In this document: one piece after another, positions 26,401 through 34,374 of the stretch
How positions within the stretch are numbered: the stretch's first letter is position 1
Layout: the number at the start of each line of letters is the position of its first letter
From: Rheinheimera sp. SA_1
Lineage (GTDB): Bacteria; Pseudomonadota; Gammaproteobacteria; Enterobacterales; Alteromonadaceae
Reading direction: 5' to 3'
DNA length: 64,000 nt
NCBI RefSeq assembly: GCF_001669775.1
Contig: NZ_LXWK01000011.1
Location: forward strand, 930,001 to 994,000
Notes under the pieces: model-generated
What the model was told of the DNA's origin: nothing
Database searches by the model: none
The model's input: only the letters and a program-made list of their open reading frames with translations
Program-made: the position numbers and the translations under genes

Positions 26401-27057
26401 CTATTTCTCCTTAATTGAATCGTAATTGTCTAGCATGTTGTATAACTCAGGAGTGAAATTGCATTTAAAGAAACTAGCGTGCTCGAATGCCGAAGCTTGA
26501 TCTTCTGATGTTGAGCATTGCGACAGATCGCACTCTCTAAAAATACAACTTTCCATAATGGGCATCGGGCCTGAAGAAGGCCATAGGGCACCCAGAAAAC
26601 GGCAGCTCTTAAACACTGCGCCAGACAGGTCAGTATTAGATAGATCACATAAGCTATCGAAATCGCACTCAACAAAAACCAAGCCTTGAAAAGATAAATG
26701 ACTCAGGTCGTGGTTGAAGTGGATGTTTGTCAGTACTTGTGCATCCCCCGCCGCAATCTTTATCTGTGACACGAGATCCGATTTGTTCAAATTTGATAAG
26801 TTTTTTTTGTTAAGGTAGGATTCTATCTTTTTTCTGGCGTTCTCATCGTTTCTTGCCGTCTCATTGCGGGAAAGCAACCAATAAAGTAACAGACCAAAAA
26901 TTAATATGTCGAATAGCGCGCCGTGGAGTTCAACCGTAATGTTTCCCCAAAAATCTTCGTCGTAATCAAAAAATATACTTGTCACAACGACAAGAACCAC
27001 TCCAAATATAATGGATACAATACTTAATGTTTTTATATATGATTTAGGAAATTCCAT
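26401..27057 (-). CDS. Two-TM membrane protein with pentapeptide-like repeats
   Basis: 218 residues. Two N-terminal transmembrane helices (about 8-32 and 46-65) with a short acidic loop are followed by a polar Asn/Lys-rich linker. From about residue 118 come degenerate pentapeptide-like repeats (LSFQGLVFVECDF, NTDLSGAVFKSCRF, ESCIFRECDLSQC), which normally fold as a right-handed quadrilateral beta-helix. It would be an inner-membrane anchor presenting a cytoplasmic beta-helix. It is the first gene of the three-gene cassette, and the only one with a recognisable architecture. Membrane-anchored pentapeptide proteins occur as putative effectors in several bacterial conflict systems, which is context, not proof. 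The start ATG 27057 is the first in frame. Confidence 0.78.
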   Translation of the reverse strand: MEFPKSYIKTLSIVSIIFGVVLVVVTSIFFDYDEDFWGNITVELHGALFDILIFGLLLYWLLSRNETARNDENARKKIESYLNKKNLSNLNKSDLVSQIKIAAGDAQVLTNIHFNHDLSHLSFQGLVFVECDFDSLCDLSNTDLSGAVFKSCRFLGALWPSSGPMPIMESCIFRECDLSQCSTSEDQASAFEHASFFKCNFTPELYNMLDNYDSIKEK

Positions 27058-27512
27058 TACCGTTAATCCATCAACACTTATAAATCACTTAACAAGTAAT
27101 TTGATCTCTGATATGCATTACCAAAATTACCGCGTTCGTGATTTCTGTACCCCAAGGTATTTCACCCGCTCGTTGCTATTATGCAAATATTAACATACAC
27201 CTAATGAAACTGGTGTAACATCACTTTTTTCAAAATTTTCTCAATTTAATACTCTTAACAACGCTATCATGATCAGTCAAGCTGATATCACTTAAAACGT
27301 TTAAAAAATTGGCTCTACTGTCATTTGCAGATGACAGTAAACAGTTTTAATTATCAACAGTTGATGCGTGCAATTGAATACTCCTTACATCATACGCCGT
27401 TTGCTTTTCATTTAAGATTCCGATTATCACTGGATTTCCCACAATTTCATAAACACCCACTAAGCTAGCACTGAAAAGTAAAGTCTGCTTCTGACACATA
27501 ACTACAATATAA

Positions 27513-27544
27513 ACATGCGCGTTAATACCTATTAACGTGCATGT
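27513..27544. repeat. Inverted repeat A (TGCACGTTAAT family)
   Basis: 14-base arms (27513-27526 and 27531-27544) with one mismatch around a 4-base loop; the right arm is ATTAACGTGCATGT. The same right-arm word ATTAACGTGCAT recurs 278 bases to the right in a second hairpin. It could be a regulator site, a terminator-like RNA hairpin or the end of a mobile element. Confidence 0.6.
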
Positions 27545-27792
27545 TTCTGCGTTCTTTCATGATTTTTACTCATACCAAGCTAACGCCGATGTACCTATAC
27601 TTCAACAAGTTTTCTGAAGTCACTACATTCATATGAGGCAAAACTTATAGAGACATAACGCTAGATGGTCTTTAATTTACTCAAGAGAAATACATGGAAA
27701 TTTATCCAGTGGTTCGAGTCAAGGAAAGGATTTATTATCAGAAATTTGCCGCACCACATTTGTCCATTTTTGGCACATAACACTATCTAACG

Positions 27793-27820
27793 ATGCACTT
27801 TAATATACATTAACGTGCAT
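27793..27820. repeat. Inverted repeat B (TGCACGTTAAT family)
   Basis: 12-base arms ATGCACTTTAAT and ATTAACGTGCAT with one mismatch and a 4-base loop. It is clearly related to inverted repeat A, sharing the exact 12-base right arm in the same orientation. The two copies bracket about 250 bases of non-coding DNA. Confidence 0.6.
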
Positions 27821-28087
27821 CATTCAATAGACCCGTAAATCTGCAAGAATTAGCTCTGCGAACCCGTCTTACAGCTTCTGCTTATGCAACCGCCAGCCTG
27901 TACTATCAGGTTATTAACGTAGCACACCACCTACACCTTTAACAGAAACTATGTACCTTAAATGCTAGCAATTTTTGGAAAAAATTAGGAACTCACAAGT
28001 TCAATCCTTGTATTTGTCCTTTGATATTGAGCGGCAAAACTCAGGACATGCCCCTCGGGTTTAACGGCAACTAAGCGGACCAACCTC

Positions 28088-28414
28088 TCACCTAAATCGC
28101 ACATACATAGCAACCCCAACTTCCAGCAACCTTATCAATTCAGGATCCATACAATCATAGTTGTCCGGAATATCGAGGCACACCAGTTTTTGACTGGCTA
28201 ACAATGGCCTGAATTTTTTCGCCACTTTGTTGCGATGGGCTTTCTCCATCACAAAAATGATATCGCCCCATTCAATCAGATCGCCGCTGACCGGAGTTTC
28301 AGCATCAGTATTGGTGCCGCAACCAATGGCGCTGAAGCCGGCATATTTAGAAAAAACTGCTTCGCCGGTTGGGCTACGCAGGCGATTTTCACTACAAACG
28401 AAAAGTAAATTCAT
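28088..28414 (-). CDS. Low-molecular-weight protein tyrosine phosphatase-like protein
   Basis: 108 residues, shorter than classical LMW-PTPs (about 150) but the normal size of a compact subfamily. The N-terminal P-loop FVCSENRLRSPTGE contains the CX5R(S/T) signature with Cys7 and Arg13; the phosphate-binding loop directly follows the first strand as in the family. The later DIPDNYDCMDPELI takes the place of the usual DPY general-acid loop, suggesting altered chemistry. It starts at ATG 28414; a TTG one codon earlier is unlikely. It is a single gene between the AT-rich island and the LodAB operon. The substrate is unknown, and activity as a phosphatase is inferred only. Confidence 0.85.
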   Translation of the reverse strand: MNLLFVCSENRLRSPTGEAVFSKYAGFSAIGCGTNTDAETPVSGDLIEWGDIIFVMEKAHRNKVAKKFRPLLASQKLVCLDIPDNYDCMDPELIRLLEVGVAMYVRFR

Positions 28415-28730
28415 CAACGGGCCTGTTTTTTATTGGTTTTGATTGCACTTGAAGCTGCCCATCGGGTTTTAGTTGTCTTTGAAGGTCTTGGCTGAGGGGC
28501 AAGTCTTGCATCGTTAGTTTACAGACAGATTTGGAAACTATGTTCTCAGGTTTTTTCCTCTTTTATTTTCGTTAAACTCATTGCGACTGAATCAATCACT
28601 ATTTTGAAGCAAGGTGGAAGACCCGACCTCAAATTGCCCTATCACGCCATATTCCTCTGAAAACAACCAGCAAAAACTTACCGCACTGGGGCGGCGGCAG
28701 TTTTGGATCCCGGCTTTGTTCAATAAGCGT
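28415..28730. other. Intergenic region between lodB-like gene and LMW-PTP gene
   Basis: 316 bases without a gene. An 11-bp inverted repeat CGGCGGCAGTT / AACTGCCGCCG (28692-28702 and 28738-28748, loop 35) spans the stop codon of the flavoprotein gene and could stabilise or end its message. Nothing else is seen. Confidence 0.5.
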
Positions 28731-29936
28731 TTACCCCAACTGCCGCCGTTGCCAAAACGGTGCATTCGACCAACGGGCTTCTGCACGATAAAAACTCTGG
28801 CGTAATGTCTGATACCCCGAAAAATGCTGATGTAAATCATGCTGGTACAGCTGTTTGGCCGCAGGGTTATTTGTTGATGCGCTATCGCGATCTGGCGGTG
28901 TTGGTACTTGTGCCAATTCGTTGATCACCAGCCTGGCGGCATGGCAAGCTGATGAAATCGCAAAGCCCAGTCCCATCGATGAAATGGGGTCAAACGCACA
29001 AGCGGCATCGCCGATTGCGATAAAATGTTCAATCTGACTGACGTCGCTGTATTGACTAGCCGCGTTACGAACCCAGGGGTGCGCCGACATGGCCTGAGCA
29101 TCTGCAACTGCATGTTTGAGATGAGTTGTCTGCTGCAGTAGTTGCTGCCAGTGTTGGTGCTGATTCAGTCGCAGTTTACTGATGATATCGGCATCGGAGA
29201 AAAAAGTAGCCACATAGTGCTGGTTGGGTAATAAGGCGCCATACCACCAGCCATGCTCACAACTTTCAATAATTTGCTGTTGTGGCCGTTCCGGCTGTGA
29301 AGTCCCTGTTAGCGAAGTCCCTGGCAGTGAAAAAAACCGCCCTGCGCCCATCAGTTGATCCAGTTTATGCAGTTCCCCGCCCAGTTGACGACTCCAACTG
29401 CTACTGCGCCCTGAGGCGTCGATCACATAGCGGGCGTTGATTTGAAAAGGTGATTGCTCCGGGTGCGTGCACTGCAATATCCAGTTGGCCGCCGCATCGG
29501 CAGCGCCCTTCGTTGCAGCGCTCTTAGTCACAGAGCTCTTTGTTAAAGAGAAGTGAGTCCGTGGATAAACGCTCCCCCCACGGGCCACAATTTGCTCAAG
29601 CAAGGTGAAATCAAAGGCTTCCCGATCCAGCTGCACACTGGTATTTTCGCTACTGAATATCGCATGCCGCACCCGCGGCAAATCCGAACCCCAGTAAGCG
29701 GTATCGCCATAACAGGGCATAAAGCAATGCGCCGGAAAATCGGCTTTGGTTAGCTTCAGATACGCCAACAGCGAAAATAAACTGTCTGACACATGTTCAC
29801 CCACCCGCGGCTGACTAAAATCGGATTGCTCCAGCACCACCACCTTAAGTGTTGAATAAGTTAATAAACTCAGGGCGGCGCAGGCCCCTGCCGGACCTGC
29901 GCCTACAATCACCACATCTGTATTCACAACCATCAT
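28731..29936 (-). CDS. lodB: LodB-like FAD-dependent maturation enzyme
   Basis: 401-residue flavoprotein of the tryptophan-halogenase/geranylgeranyl-reductase-like group. The N-terminal FAD dinucleotide fold is DVVIVGAGPAGACAALSLL; the mid-protein YVIDASGRSSSWSR and the C-terminal FIAIGDAACAFDPISSMGLG are the second and third FAD motifs. It lies 5 bases downstream of a LodA-type oxidase. In described LodA/LodB and GoxA/GoxB pairs the B protein is required to build the cysteine tryptophylquinone cofactor of the A protein, so that role is assigned by context. Two ATGs at 29936 and 29933 are both possible. It is last in a two-gene operon. Confidence 0.85.
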   Translation of the reverse strand: MMVVNTDVVIVGAGPAGACAALSLLTYSTLKVVVLEQSDFSQPRVGEHVSDSLFSLLAYLKLTKADFPAHCFMPCYGDTAYWGSDLPRVRHAIFSSENTSVQLDREAFDFTLLEQIVARGGSVYPRTHFSLTKSSVTKSAATKGAADAAANWILQCTHPEQSPFQINARYVIDASGRSSSWSRQLGGELHKLDQLMGAGRFFSLPGTSLTGTSQPERPQQQIIESCEHGWWYGALLPNQHYVATFFSDADIISKLRLNQHQHWQQLLQQTTHLKHAVADAQAMSAHPWVRNAASQYSDVSQIEHFIAIGDAACAFDPISSMGLGFAISSACHAARLVINELAQVPTPPDRDSASTNNPAAKQLYQHDLHQHFSGYQTLRQSFYRAEARWSNAPFWQRRQLG

Positions 29937-29941
29937 GCCGG

Positions 29942-31966
29942 TTACCGCCGGGCTCTGGTGCCGGATCGTGGTAAACCTAACCCACTCTTGGCGACAGCAA
30001 TAGGTTTGAAGGCGCGTTGCTCCAGGGCTTTGACCATCTGGGTCGCTCTGGCACTTTTGCCTTTCACCACTTGGGGGTTTTGCTCAATATAAAACACCGG
30101 GATGGTGGTTTCATTATCATCAGGATTGCCGCTGATAGTGCCCACACCCACTTCTTTATACGAGAAAATCTCATGATTACGTTCGGTTTCAACAAAGTAC
30201 GGGTAAGCCGCATCCTGATTATTTTGATCCCGGATAAACGCCAGTGCTGACCAATGCTCAACCATCTGCACAAAGGTATTCACGCCACGGGCGTAATTCA
30301 TCTGCTGGCCCGCCGGTAAATGGGAAGCGGCCTGCCCTGCGGCAGTGACATCGCCGGTTAACACATCCCATGGACTTTGTGGTGGCCACCAATAGGCATA
30401 ATAGGTGGGTGGTAACGGCGTACCGTCATTTTTATTCACTTCCGGCACGGTGAAATTGACGGTTTGCACGGTACATTGGAAAAAGTCTGCTTGCCATGGA
30501 CACGCCATCCGCTTGGTCAAATCACCAGGCTCACAACCGCCGCCTTCACACTCATCCCTTGAGGGCGTTAAACCAGTGCTGTTATAACCATTTGGGCCTC
30601 TTTGGTCGGAGATCCGATAAGGCGCGGCATAAATGTTCGGGTTTTGCATACTCCAGGTCACTTCAATCCCCGGACACATCGGCAGCCCGACACAATTGCC
30701 AACACTGCCCTGATCAAGTGCATGCACCGGATAGGGTTCGGCGTGGCAATCGGCATCAAAACAACCGGCCGCCCATTGGCTTAACAAAAACTGCTGGGTG
30801 GCATCCAATGCCAGAAATTTCATAATCAAATCGTTACTGACCGAATTACTGCCGGAATTGAGCGGCAACATCGGGAAATTATCTTTAAACAGCACTTGTT
30901 GCGGTTGATCAGGTGACGGATCGCCCTCTTTACTTAGCCCCCGAAAATACGAAAAATAATTTTCGCGGTTGCTTTTATTCGCCTCGCTGTTATCGGCATA
31001 ATCAAACTGGCGACTGTTAAATGCCGACATAGCCTGCACATTGGCAACCCATTGATAGCGGCTCAGCCGCTCGATGATGGGCTGAATATCCCGCTGATAA
31101 TTGGCGCGGTAAGCCGGGTTAAATTCCCCATTCAGGCAAAGCTGCGGTACTAAATTGTAAAAACGCACCCCCACATCAAACATGGTGTCTGACAAGGTCG
31201 AAATATTCACAATCTGCGGCGCAAAATCGGGCGAACCGACCACTACCCACGCCTGTAATTGCTCACTGCTGCCATCATTAAAAGTTACGGTGCAATACAC
31301 CGGACCATCGGAAATATCATCATGCCAGGTGTTGGAGCCACCATAACTGGTTAACGGCTCATCACCACCGGCGTGGCCATAACCGCCCAAAACCACTAAC
31401 CGACCGGCATCATCGGTCAGTAAATCGCCTAAGGTGGTCACCGCAGTGCCGTAGGTGACGGTGCTTGGCGGATAAGACACCGGATAACCCTGGGGTGCAT
31501 TGCCTTGGTCAAAACCAATACTCTGCCGCGCGCCGCTAATGGTGCGTGGGCCTGGATCAACTATCAGTTTTTGGCGATCTTGCGGCGAGGTTTGATTCGG
31601 ATTACGAAACGGCACCTGCCGGTTCGGATAACTGTTTTGTGGCCCATACAACAAGTTGCCTTTTAACTCGCTGTACTGATACCAGGCGGCTTTTTTATTG
31701 GCCAAATGCACCGTCCATTGGATCGATTGGACATTGGCACTATTGAGGGTTAGTTCTGCACCATCTTCGGCAAAGATCCGAAACGGCTGCCCCTGTCGCC
31801 GGACCCGGCCGACAGCATCTTTAAAAGTCTGCACCGTGCCCAGCGGGTTGCCATAACTATCGGCTTCAAACGGCAGTTGGCCGATGTGATCTGGCGCCAG
31901 ATAAAACTGTTCAGGACTATTACCAAGCCGGGCGACACCGACTGAAGGGTGGATACACAAAGCCAT
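29942..31966 (-). CDS. lodA: LodA/GoxA-family quinoprotein amino-acid oxidase
   Basis: 674 residues, matching the size of LodA-type cysteine tryptophylquinone enzymes. The N-terminal HPSVGVARLGNSPEQFYLAP is the family hallmark; further landmarks are GGYGHAGGDEPLTSYGGSN, WHDDISDGPV, and late LTKRMACPWQADFFQC and YYAYWWPPQSPWDVL. The conserved Cys and Trp in the last two segments are candidates for the cross-linked cofactor. Family members oxidatively deaminate L-lysine (epsilon), glycine or other amino acids, releasing H2O2 and ammonia, and can be antibacterial. There is no classical signal peptide, as in other LodA proteins, which are nonetheless often exported. The start ATG 31966 follows AAAGGAAG. 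Substrate not predicted. Confidence 0.88.
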   Translation of the reverse strand: MALCIHPSVGVARLGNSPEQFYLAPDHIGQLPFEADSYGNPLGTVQTFKDAVGRVRRQGQPFRIFAEDGAELTLNSANVQSIQWTVHLANKKAAWYQYSELKGNLLYGPQNSYPNRQVPFRNPNQTSPQDRQKLIVDPGPRTISGARQSIGFDQGNAPQGYPVSYPPSTVTYGTAVTTLGDLLTDDAGRLVVLGGYGHAGGDEPLTSYGGSNTWHDDISDGPVYCTVTFNDGSSEQLQAWVVVGSPDFAPQIVNISTLSDTMFDVGVRFYNLVPQLCLNGEFNPAYRANYQRDIQPIIERLSRYQWVANVQAMSAFNSRQFDYADNSEANKSNRENYFSYFRGLSKEGDPSPDQPQQVLFKDNFPMLPLNSGSNSVSNDLIMKFLALDATQQFLLSQWAAGCFDADCHAEPYPVHALDQGSVGNCVGLPMCPGIEVTWSMQNPNIYAAPYRISDQRGPNGYNSTGLTPSRDECEGGGCEPGDLTKRMACPWQADFFQCTVQTVNFTVPEVNKNDGTPLPPTYYAYWWPPQSPWDVLTGDVTAAGQAASHLPAGQQMNYARGVNTFVQMVEHWSALAFIRDQNNQDAAYPYFVETERNHEIFSYKEVGVGTISGNPDDNETTIPVFYIEQNPQVVKGKSARATQMVKALEQRAFKPIAVAKSGLGLPRSGTRARR

Positions 31967-32000
31967 AACATGCTTCCTTTGTTGGCTGTTGACGAACGTT

Positions 32001-32030
32001 GGTTAGCTTTGCACTTCCATAAAGCTAACC
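32001..32030. promoter_or_regulatory. 10-bp hairpin upstream of the LodA-like gene
   Basis: Perfect inverted repeat GGTTAGCTTT / AAAGCTAACC with a 10-base loop, 35 bases before the lodA-like start. It sits in the leader or promoter of that gene and could be an operator or an mRNA structure. No terminator T-tract follows in the direction of transcription. Confidence 0.45.
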
Positions 32031-32032
32031 TT

Positions 32033-32097
32033 GCTTACTTTCAGTGATTACTTTCATTGATTAACTAAAAGGATTACCTAAAGTGATTACCTTAAGC
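32033..32097. repeat. Five tandem 13-bp repeats upstream of the LodA-like gene
   Basis: Five head-to-tail copies at 32033, 32046, 32059, 32072 and 32085 with exact 13-base period; consensus GATTACCTAAAGT, most conserved at GATTA. They lie directly upstream of the hairpin before the oxidase gene. The run could be binding repeats for a regulator or a minisatellite produced by slippage. Confidence 0.7.
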
Positions 32098-32306
32098 GGA
32101 GACAAAATTCAGTGAAAAGGTAGAGCAAGGCGCGGGCATTTTCGACAGATACCACGCGATATCATCGTTTTATCAAACGTCATCAGATTTTTAGGGGGTG
32201 AGGCCAGCAATAAGGGCCTGAAGAAGGTGTTGAATTAGCTGATGTATACCCGTCATCCTTGAAGATTCGGGGTATAGTAGCCGTTGTTGTAGCTGCTGAA
32301 AAACAG

Positions 32307-33776
32307 CTACTTCGCCTCACCTGCCCGAAACGGCACCGCCGGTAACTGGGCGCTATTGTAAAGGTTAGCGTCGGTAAAATCGGCCCAGCCAAAGCGCACC
32401 GACACCGGTGTTGCGACCTTGTCACTCCACAGCAGCACGGCGTTGCCCTCCAGTTTGGCGTGGGCGTTGTGGTATTTGCCGTCGCTACCGGCAATGGCAA
32501 AACCACGTAACGCACCGTCTTTGCTGTAAAGCCCGGTCCCGACCTGCTCAAAACGCACACGCAGTTGTTTCCCTTCGATGTGCAGGCTGCTGAACACCGG
32601 GCCAGAGGCGATGATGGCCTCGCCAAATACTGTGCGCCGCGCCGCCAGCCATAACCGCTCGGCCACTGGCTTTTTACGCGCTGGGTGAATGTCATTGGCA
32701 TCGCCTAAGTCGGTGGTTACCACCATCGCAGTGGCGGGCAATTGCAGTGTCTGAAACTGTGCTTCCCGAAGTGAAGCCCAGGCGCTGGCTGCTGGCTGAG
32801 CTTTCGGCTGCAGATAACTGGCCAGCTGCACATATAAAAATGGCAGCGGCTGTTGCCACTCGTCGCGCCAGCTTTGAATTAACGTACTGAACAGCGCATG
32901 GTAATGCGCCGCTTGTTCCACATTACTTTCGCCCTGATACCACAGCACCCCTTTCATCCCATAAGGTACCAGCGGTTTGATCATGGCGTTAAACAACACG
33001 CCGGGCAGCCAATGTGGCTGCTGGTTGGGGGTTTTGTTGATGATTTGCTGTGCCAGCGCCTGAGCCAACGCCTGACTTTGGGCAATCACCTCCATTGCCG
33101 CTTGCTGGTATGCTGGCAACGCCAACAAGGCTGCGGCAGGTGTCCAGGCCTGCGCCACAGTTCCGCCCCAGGTGGCATCAATAATGCCCACCGCAACCCC
33201 TTTTTCCAGGTGATTCTGTTTGGCAAAATACCAGCCGATTGCCGAAAAATCTGGCACGGTTTCGGCAGATGCGGCCAGCCATTGTGTTGCCCACGGGGTT
33301 GCCAACGGGGTTACAGGTAGTTGACGTTGTGGCGTTGCGGCTACCAGATTGGGCACGGTAAAAAACCGGATTTTCGGATAGGCCGCATCTTTGACGGCTT
33401 GTTGCCAGTTTTCAGTTTGGGCGCTCAGCGGCCATTCCATATTCGACTGCCCCGATGCCAACCACACATCACCCAGCCAGACATCTTTCAGCGTTATATG
33501 TTGCCGGGCAGTTGCCACTTCCATTTGCAAAGGCCCAGCCGCCGGCAGCGCAGGTAAGGTGATTTGCCAGTCGCCATTGCCATCAGCAATCACCGCGCCG
33601 GACGCGGAAGTCATCGCTGCACCTTGCTCATCCAACAAGCGAAGCTTCACCACCGAGCCCGGCGCTGCCTGCCCCCAGATCGGCAGCGGCTGCTCACGCT
33701 GTAACACCATCTGATCACTAAATAACGGCGCCAGCTCGAGTTTCTCTGGCGCAGCGGCTGCGGACGTGATCATCAT
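32307..33776 (-). CDS. Sialate O-acetylesterase-family carbohydrate esterase
   Basis: 489-residue SGNH-hydrolase of the sialate O-acetylesterase family. Block I is LASGQSNMEWPL with the catalytic Ser; block III WYQGESN; block V DANDIHPARK gives the catalytic Asp/His. An N-terminal beta-sandwich (residues 15-105) precedes the hydrolase domain. It would remove acetyl groups from sialic acids or hemicellulose-type sugars. The product as encoded starts MMITSAAAAPEK, which looks like only the tail of a signal peptide. The in-frame codons before it (about 8, then a stop) have no start codon, and a basic Met-Arg start lies just upstream in another frame, so export may be lost through a frameshift. 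Confidence 0.88.
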   Translation of the reverse strand: MMITSAAAAPEKLELAPLFSDQMVLQREQPLPIWGQAAPGSVVKLRLLDEQGAAMTSASGAVIADGNGDWQITLPALPAAGPLQMEVATARQHITLKDVWLGDVWLASGQSNMEWPLSAQTENWQQAVKDAAYPKIRFFTVPNLVAATPQRQLPVTPLATPWATQWLAASAETVPDFSAIGWYFAKQNHLEKGVAVGIIDATWGGTVAQAWTPAAALLALPAYQQAAMEVIAQSQALAQALAQQIINKTPNQQPHWLPGVLFNAMIKPLVPYGMKGVLWYQGESNVEQAAHYHALFSTLIQSWRDEWQQPLPFLYVQLASYLQPKAQPAASAWASLREAQFQTLQLPATAMVVTTDLGDANDIHPARKKPVAERLWLAARRTVFGEAIIASGPVFSSLHIEGKQLRVRFEQVGTGLYSKDGALRGFAIAGSDGKYHNAHAKLEGNAVLLWSDKVATPVSVRFGWADFTDANLYNSAQLPAVPFRAGEAK

Positions 33777-33969
33777 GCCTATTCCTAATAAGTTGTGCTG
33801 CTAGTGTTTGGATATAGTCGCATTTTGCTTGTCAGCTAAAAACAATAAACAGAACTGTCGCAATAAAATTTCATTATCTCTGTCGATTTAGCAGGAACTA
33901 AACCGACTAAGCTCAGTGTCAGAGAAAAAGACATCGTCAGGACAACACCAAAATCAACAGGAGGGCCAC

Positions 33970-34374
33970 ATGGCCAAAATGCTTTTTGTGAATTTACCCT
34001 GCAGCAACTTAGGCGCTGCAATTGGCTTTTATCAGGCGCTGGGTTTTAGCCAGAATCTGCAGTTTAGTGACGATACGGCCGCTTGTATGGTCTGGAGTGA
34101 GCATATTTTTGTGATGTTACTCACGCCGGCGAAGTGGCAGAGTTTTACCCAAAGGCCGCTACCGGCCGAGGGTAGCAGTGAGGTGATGCTGGCGCTCAAT
34201 TGTGATGATAAACAAACAGTGGATGAGCTTTGTACTGCTGCTGGCGTCGCGGGTGGTGTCAGTGATGTGATGCCGAAGCAGGATTTAGGCTTTATGTATA
34301 GCCGCAGCGTGCTGGATTTGGATGGGCATATCTGGGAGTTTTTCTGGATGGACCCAGCCGCTATGGCGGGTTGA
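33970..34374 (+). CDS. VOC-superfamily (glyoxalase/bleomycin-resistance-like) protein
   Basis: 134 residues from ATG 33970, which has AGGAGGG at 33959-33965; a possible start 54 bases upstream lacks such a site. It is a single vicinal-oxygen-chelate unit made of two beta-alpha-beta-beta-beta modules. MLFVNLPCSNLGAAIGFYQA forms the first strand and helix, with SRSVLDLDGHIWEFFWMDP as the C-terminal strand. The terminal Glu (WEFF) sits in the usual metal-ligand position, but the first-strand ligand is Asn rather than His, so metal binding is doubtful. Proteins of this type (PhnB/lactoylglutathione-lyase-like) often have unknown function. It is a lone plus-strand gene. Confidence 0.85.
   Translation: MAKMLFVNLPCSNLGAAIGFYQALGFSQNLQFSDDTAACMVWSEHIFVMLLTPAKWQSFTQRPLPAEGSSEVMLALNCDDKQTVDELCTAAGVAGGVSDVMPKQDLGFMYSRSVLDLDGHIWEFFWMDPAAMAG

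Larger units (their letters stand above)
27058..28087. other. 1-kb AT-rich non-coding region of the island
   Basis: No convincing gene on either strand. Open frames of 28-60 codons exist but lack ribosome-binding sites and family resemblance. Contents: the presumed promoter region of the minus-strand cassette at the left end; an 8-bp hairpin ACTGTCAT...ATGACAGT at 27317-27338; and two related larger inverted repeats (27513-27544 and 27793-27820, listed separately). The length of non-coding AT-rich DNA is unusual for this window and suggests an inactive remnant, an undetected RNA or a recombination region. Confidence 0.6.
31967..32306. other. Upstream region of the lodAB-like operon
   Basis: 340 bases without a gene. 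It holds the lodA-like ribosome-binding site, a 10-bp hairpin (32001-32030), five tandem 13-base repeats (32033-32097), and a 7-bp hairpin GTAGCTG/CAGCTAC (32289-32310) over the esterase stop codon. No other feature is seen. Confidence 0.6.

Noticed and set aside
27358-27470. Small open frames (28-60 codons) in the 27.0-27.8 kb gap
   Set aside because: No ribosome-binding sites, no family resemblance and the base composition of the surrounding non-coding DNA.
27513-27820. Integron attC sites in the non-coding region
   Set aside because: Single matches to the RYYYAAC core occur (ATCTAAC near 27787), but the paired GTTRRRY core and the usual folded structure are not found, and there is no integrase.
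27995-28011. T-arm-like hairpin ACAAG-TTCAATC-CTTGT, possible tRNA 3' fragment or att site
   Set aside because: The 5-bp stem and 7-base loop fit a T-arm, but no acceptor stem, anticodon arm or CCA is present, and no second copy was found near the other island edge.
28592-28840. Separate small gene downstream of the LodB-like gene
   Set aside because: It overlaps the end of the flavoprotein gene in another frame, without a ribosome-binding site; the flavoprotein reading is much stronger.
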